A stretch of 8,384 nt of DNA from CAJBLF01 sp964542965 (GTDB lineage: Bacteria; Patescibacteriota; Gracilibacteria; Absconditabacterales; Absconditicoccaceae): assembly GCA_964542965.1 (NCBI GenBank), contig CAZIVH010000039.1, positions 1 through 8,384 of the forward strand. The letters are read 5' to 3'. The translations under genes were made by a program, and so were the position numbers. Below are positions 6,501 through 8,384 of this stretch, one piece after another (the stretch's first letter is position 1; each line of letters opens with the position of its first letter). A model generated the notes under the pieces. That model made no database searches, was not told where the DNA came from, and worked only from the letters and a program-made list of their open reading frames with translations.

Positions 6501-6737
6501 TTAGTCTAAAAGTTTGTAGTATTCATCGGGCCAGTTGATGCGGAAGAGCATGACTGCTTCCTGCATATTTTTGTAGTCGCCAAACATTTCACATCCCTTG
6601 ATGTAATCATGAAGAGCAACTGCTACGGGTTCAAGAGTACAGGAAACTCCACTATAAGGATTTTCCACTACTTCGGGTTCTGTGCCGATTTCTAAATCAG
6701 CGAGAATCTCTTTTTGACGTTCAGTAATTATTGTCAT
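6501..6737 (-). CDS. 78-aa phage hypothetical protein
   Basis: The protein starts MTIITERQKEILADLEIGTE and ends with FRINWPDEYYKLLD, an acidic-aromatic tail. The middle has NPYSGVSCTLEPVAVALHDYIKGCE, a small-protein pattern (NPYSG followed by L-x-P-x-A-V-A-L-x-D-x-I) that I have an impression of from short phage proteins, without a known function. I chose ATG at 6737, which is preceded by an A/T-rich leader (TATAAAGATAAAATT). A TTG at 6758 in the same frame would add seven residues but lies 3 nt from the N gap and is less likely. It is the first gene after the assembly gap and probably leads the operon with the 91-aa and nuclease-like genes. Confidence 0.75.
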   Translation of the reverse strand: MTIITERQKEILADLEIGTEPEVVENPYSGVSCTLEPVAVALHDYIKGCEMFGDYKNMQEAVMLFRINWPDEYYKLLD

Positions 6738-6761
6738 AATTTTATCTTTATAGTACAAATA

Positions 6762-6861
6762 NNNNNNNNNNNNNNNNNNNNNNNNNNNNNNNNNNNNNNN
6801 NNNNNNNNNNNNNNNNNNNNNNNNNNNNNNNNNNNNNNNNNNNNNNNNNNNNNNNNNNNNN
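6762..6861. other. Assembly gap: run of exactly 100 N
   Basis: One hundred consecutive N bases separate two sequence blocks, the usual placeholder for a scaffold gap of unknown length. The right block ends in a T-rich run on the minus strand (after GTCCGAAATAA), and the left block starts with TATTTGTAC on the minus strand. No gene crosses the gap with a visible frame: the 210-aa gene stops 34 nt before it and the 78-aa gene begins 24 nt after it. Genes could be missing here. The order of the two contigs rests on the assembler. Confidence 0.98.
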
Positions 6862-6895
6862 AAAAAAATTATTTCGGACTTTTTTAAAGAAATTG

Positions 6896-7528
6896 TTAAA
6901 GATTAGATTGTTCATTCAACAAATCATCCATTATTTTCAAATTGTATTCAATGTTATTGTGCACATCAATAAGTGTTCTTTTCAATACAGCTCCGCCGTC
7001 ATTGATTCCCGTTTCATAAGCATTCTTATGCACATATACTGCATATGCATATATAGAATGTAACAACTCATTTCTTTTGTCAACATCTGCAACATACTCA
7101 GCCATCTTGTTTTCACATCTTGCTTTAAAGTTTTCAAAGCCTTCATGTATAGAGCTTCCATCACCAAAATTTATTGGTTTACGAGAAGGATACGCATCTC
7201 CCCAATCATTTTTTCTCCATATCATTTTTCGAAGAGAGATCTCTTCTTCGATAATTTTTTTAGCGAACCACTCTATGTAATTCTCTTTTCTTGGAACTCC
7301 ATTTCCTTGATCGATAATCCAAAGATACTTTTGCTTATTGTCAAGATGTACAGGAACTCTTTTAAACATTACATTTCTAACTGCTCGCAAAAATATGTTA
7401 TTTTTGAAGTCTCCGAGTATTTTTGTCAAAGGTTCGAAAACATCTTCTCTTGTCATATATCTCGTAATAAGATGTGCGATAAAGTCTTCAACTTTACGAT
7501 TATAGTCATTAGGATTTTGTTTGTTCAT
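6896..7528 (-). CDS. 210-aa phage hypothetical protein
   Basis: I do not recognise a family. The protein appears soluble, mixed-charge and mostly helical. Notable segments are an N-terminal helical region (NRKVEDFIAHLITRYMTRED), a strand-like YLWIIDQGNGVP at about residues 68-79, a helix EWFAKKIIEEEISLRKMIW, a Trp/Gly-rich loop (RKNDWGDAYPSRKPINFGDG), and a long C-terminal helical part with conserved-looking HSIYAYAVYVHKNAYETG. Two helices around an IDxG-containing strand could suggest an enzyme, but I see no certain catalytic set. The ATG lies inside the end of the zinc-ribbon gene, overlapping it by 20 nt, so the two are probably translated in sequence. It is the last gene before the assembly gap. 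Confidence 0.75.
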   Translation of the reverse strand: MNKQNPNDYNRKVEDFIAHLITRYMTREDVFEPLTKILGDFKNNIFLRAVRNVMFKRVPVHLDNKQKYLWIIDQGNGVPRKENYIEWFAKKIIEEEISLRKMIWRKNDWGDAYPSRKPINFGDGSSIHEGFENFKARCENKMAEYVADVDKRNELLHSIYAYAVYVHKNAYETGINDGGAVLKRTLIDVHNNIEYNLKIMDDLLNEQSNL

Positions 7529-7742
7529 CGGTTTTTGTTTTAAACATTTTTAGTATTAATTCTTTTGCGCATTCTTTACAGAAGATATGATCTGCTGCGC
7601 CAAACCACTCTTTAGGAGAAAGATTTTCTCTAATTATTTTTCTACACTTACGGCACAAAATTGCTCCACGGCCACCGTTAAACTTGATAAGGGGTCGAAG
7701 CAATTTGTTAGTGCCAGTCTTATGTTTAAGATGACGATACAT
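7509..7742 (-). CDS. Small four-cysteine zinc-ribbon phage protein
   Basis: The 77-aa protein contains two CxxC knuckles, C30-R-K-C33 and C55-K-E-C58, separated by 21 residues, which is the geometry of a zinc ribbon or treble-clef-like finger. The N-terminal 28 residues are basic (MYRHLKHKTGTNKLLRPLIK) and contain a Gly/Arg patch (NGGRGA), which would suit nucleic-acid binding. The C-terminus is a charged tail. Such proteins in phages usually act as DNA/RNA-binding or transcription-modulating factors, but no specific role can be given here. The start overlaps the stop of the exported protein by 1 nt (TAATG), and the 3' end overlaps the 210-aa gene by 20 nt. The zinc-binding call is firm; the role is not. 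Confidence 0.82.
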   Translation of the reverse strand: MYRHLKHKTGTNKLLRPLIKFNGGRGAILCRKCRKIIRENLSPKEWFGAADHIFCKECAKELILKMFKTKTDEQTKS

Positions 7743-8275
7743 TAAAAACCTTCGGATGTTTGAATTTCAGGATTGGAAAACATTTTGTCTATAATAATTA
7801 GCCCCAAGAAATATACTTCGGAGCTTTCAGCAACCAAAATCGATGCGTATACGCTGCCTTTAGTGAATGCGCATGCGATAAGAGATCCACCATCTGGAAT
7901 GTTGGGCCAAGAGGGCCACTCATCTAAGATTGGATTGCCGTATGATACTTGCAAAAGTGTGAATAACTCAACGGCCTGAGGCTTAACATTTGCGTCATAG
8001 TCGTACCATTCATAACGGCTTAGACCGTAGAAAAATAACGCATTAAGTTTGCCCTTATCGTTAAATTCAGCAGACATTGCAAATGGCCGGCCTTTGATAG
8101 TGAGTTTGTACATCTCTGCACTTGATACCCACTCAAAATCTGGATGAGAATTAATGTAAGTTGTAAACTCAGATTGTGTCATACCAGATTTTATCCCTTT
8201 ATAGAGATTTGATTGAGCACTCAGTGCCATTGTTGCGAGCATCAATATTGATGCAAAAATAAGTTTAAGTTTCAT
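7742..8275 (-). CDS. Exported protein with signal peptide, unknown function
   Basis: The 177-aa protein begins with a typical signal peptide: positive start MKLK, hydrophobic core LIFASILMLATMAL, and a likely signal peptidase I site after SA (ALSA-QSN, around residue 20). There is no lipobox cysteine, so the product should be periplasmic or secreted, not a lipoprotein. The mature part alternates strand-like and loop segments (KGIKSGMTQSEFTTYINSHP; LTIKGRPFAMSAEFNDKGKL, FFYGL, VYFLGLIIIDKMF), recalling small secreted Bacteroidota proteins with a start of the kind 'xGIKxGMTxxEF'. The start overlaps the upstream stop (ATGA). In a phage context a host-envelope-targeted protein could act in superinfection exclusion, lysis or host-surface change, or it may be cargo from the host. 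It has no catalytic motif that I recognise. Confidence 0.82.
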   Translation of the reverse strand: MKLKLIFASILMLATMALSAQSNLYKGIKSGMTQSEFTTYINSHPDFEWVSSAEMYKLTIKGRPFAMSAEFNDKGKLNALFFYGLSRYEWYDYDANVKPQAVELFTLLQVSYGNPILDEWPSWPNIPDGGSLIACAFTKGSVYASILVAESSEVYFLGLIIIDKMFSNPEIQTSEGF

Positions 8276-8384
8276 AGTGTTTGTGTTAAATTGTATTTTT
8301 CAAGTAAATAATCTTTGTGTTCAAGATCAACTTCGATCCAAAGAAATAAATCTCCATTTTTTGATTTTCTGCCAATTGTGCAGA
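8272..8384 (-). CDS. 3' end of an unknown gene (partial)
   Basis: The minus strand is open from the window edge to a TGA at 8274-8272. It encodes 36 residues starting CTIGRKSKNGDLFLW and ending EKYNLTQTL. The stop overlaps the ATG of the exported protein in an ATGA junction, which is what a real upstream operon member would show. The fragment has a beta-strand pattern (DLFLWIEVDL) followed by a helix, but it is too short to assign. Confidence 0.6.
   Translation of the reverse strand, partial: CTIGRKSKNGDLFLWIEVDLEHKDYLLEKYNLTQTL

Noticed and set aside
6862..6895. Intrinsic terminator after the 210-aa gene
   Set aside because: There is a T-run on the minus strand, but I find no convincing GC stem before it, and the sequence is cut by the gap.
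7077..7543. Overlapping plus-strand frames (67 and 132 codons) and a 61-codon minus-strand frame at 6982-7167
   Set aside because: They shadow the 210-aa gene, which has a sensible composition, a start nested in the upstream gene end and a stop near the contig edge.
1..8384. CRISPR array, tRNA genes, insertion sequence or attachment site
   Set aside because: No spaced direct repeats, cloverleaf-like arms, transposase motifs or terminal inverted repeats were seen by eye; a tRNAscan or repeat search could overturn this.

Overview
The window looks like part of a tailed-phage (or prophage) genome whose host is a member of Bacteroidota, probably assembled from a metagenome. Every supported gene lies on the minus strand. 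Genes are packed with 1-20 nt overlaps or gaps of 0-23 nt. I see no Shine-Dalgarno-like GGAGG ahead of starts, only A/T-rich leaders, which fits Bacteroidota-type translation initiation. Several small proteins have the form of phage hypotheticals. A run of exactly 100 N (6762-6861) joins two contigs, so the distance between the halves is unknown.

Reading in the direction of transcription (high to low coordinates): the right-hand contig carries the C-terminus of an unknown gene (8272-8384), an exported protein with a clear signal peptide (7742-8275), a small four-cysteine zinc-ribbon protein (7509-7742) and a 210-aa unknown (6896-7528). After the gap come a 78-aa unknown (6501-6737), a 91-aa unknown (6224-6499), a PD-(D/E)XK nuclease-like protein (5740-6222), a tryptophan-rich basic protein (5281-5730), a 1461-aa multidomain enzyme (896-5281), a 140-aa methyltransferase half (469-891), a 119-aa acidic protein (86-445), and the first 28 codons of another gene (1-85).

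The centre of interest is the 1461-aa protein. It joins, in order, a short leader, a charged linker, a GIY-YIG/T5orf172-like domain, a superfamily 2 helicase (with GEAH in place of DEAH) and an Eco57I/type-ISP-like N6-adenine methyltransferase with an intact NPPY but a degenerate SAM-binding loop. The next gene encodes the complementary half: an intact SAM-binding loop (DNSAGNGNFL) with no NPPY. The leaders of four nearby proteins fall into two matching pairs: MRA(R/K)FVFE in two, and M-x-x-L-(V/I)-x-E-S-L-x-E in two. The second pair fits the L-x-E cleavage rule of T4-type prohead proteases. My inference is that this is a phage anti-restriction or modification cluster whose large enzyme could be packaged in the capsid and injected with the DNA, in the manner of P1 DarB. 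A 16-nt A/T element (AAATATATAAAATAAA) repeated before two of the genes may be a phage promoter.
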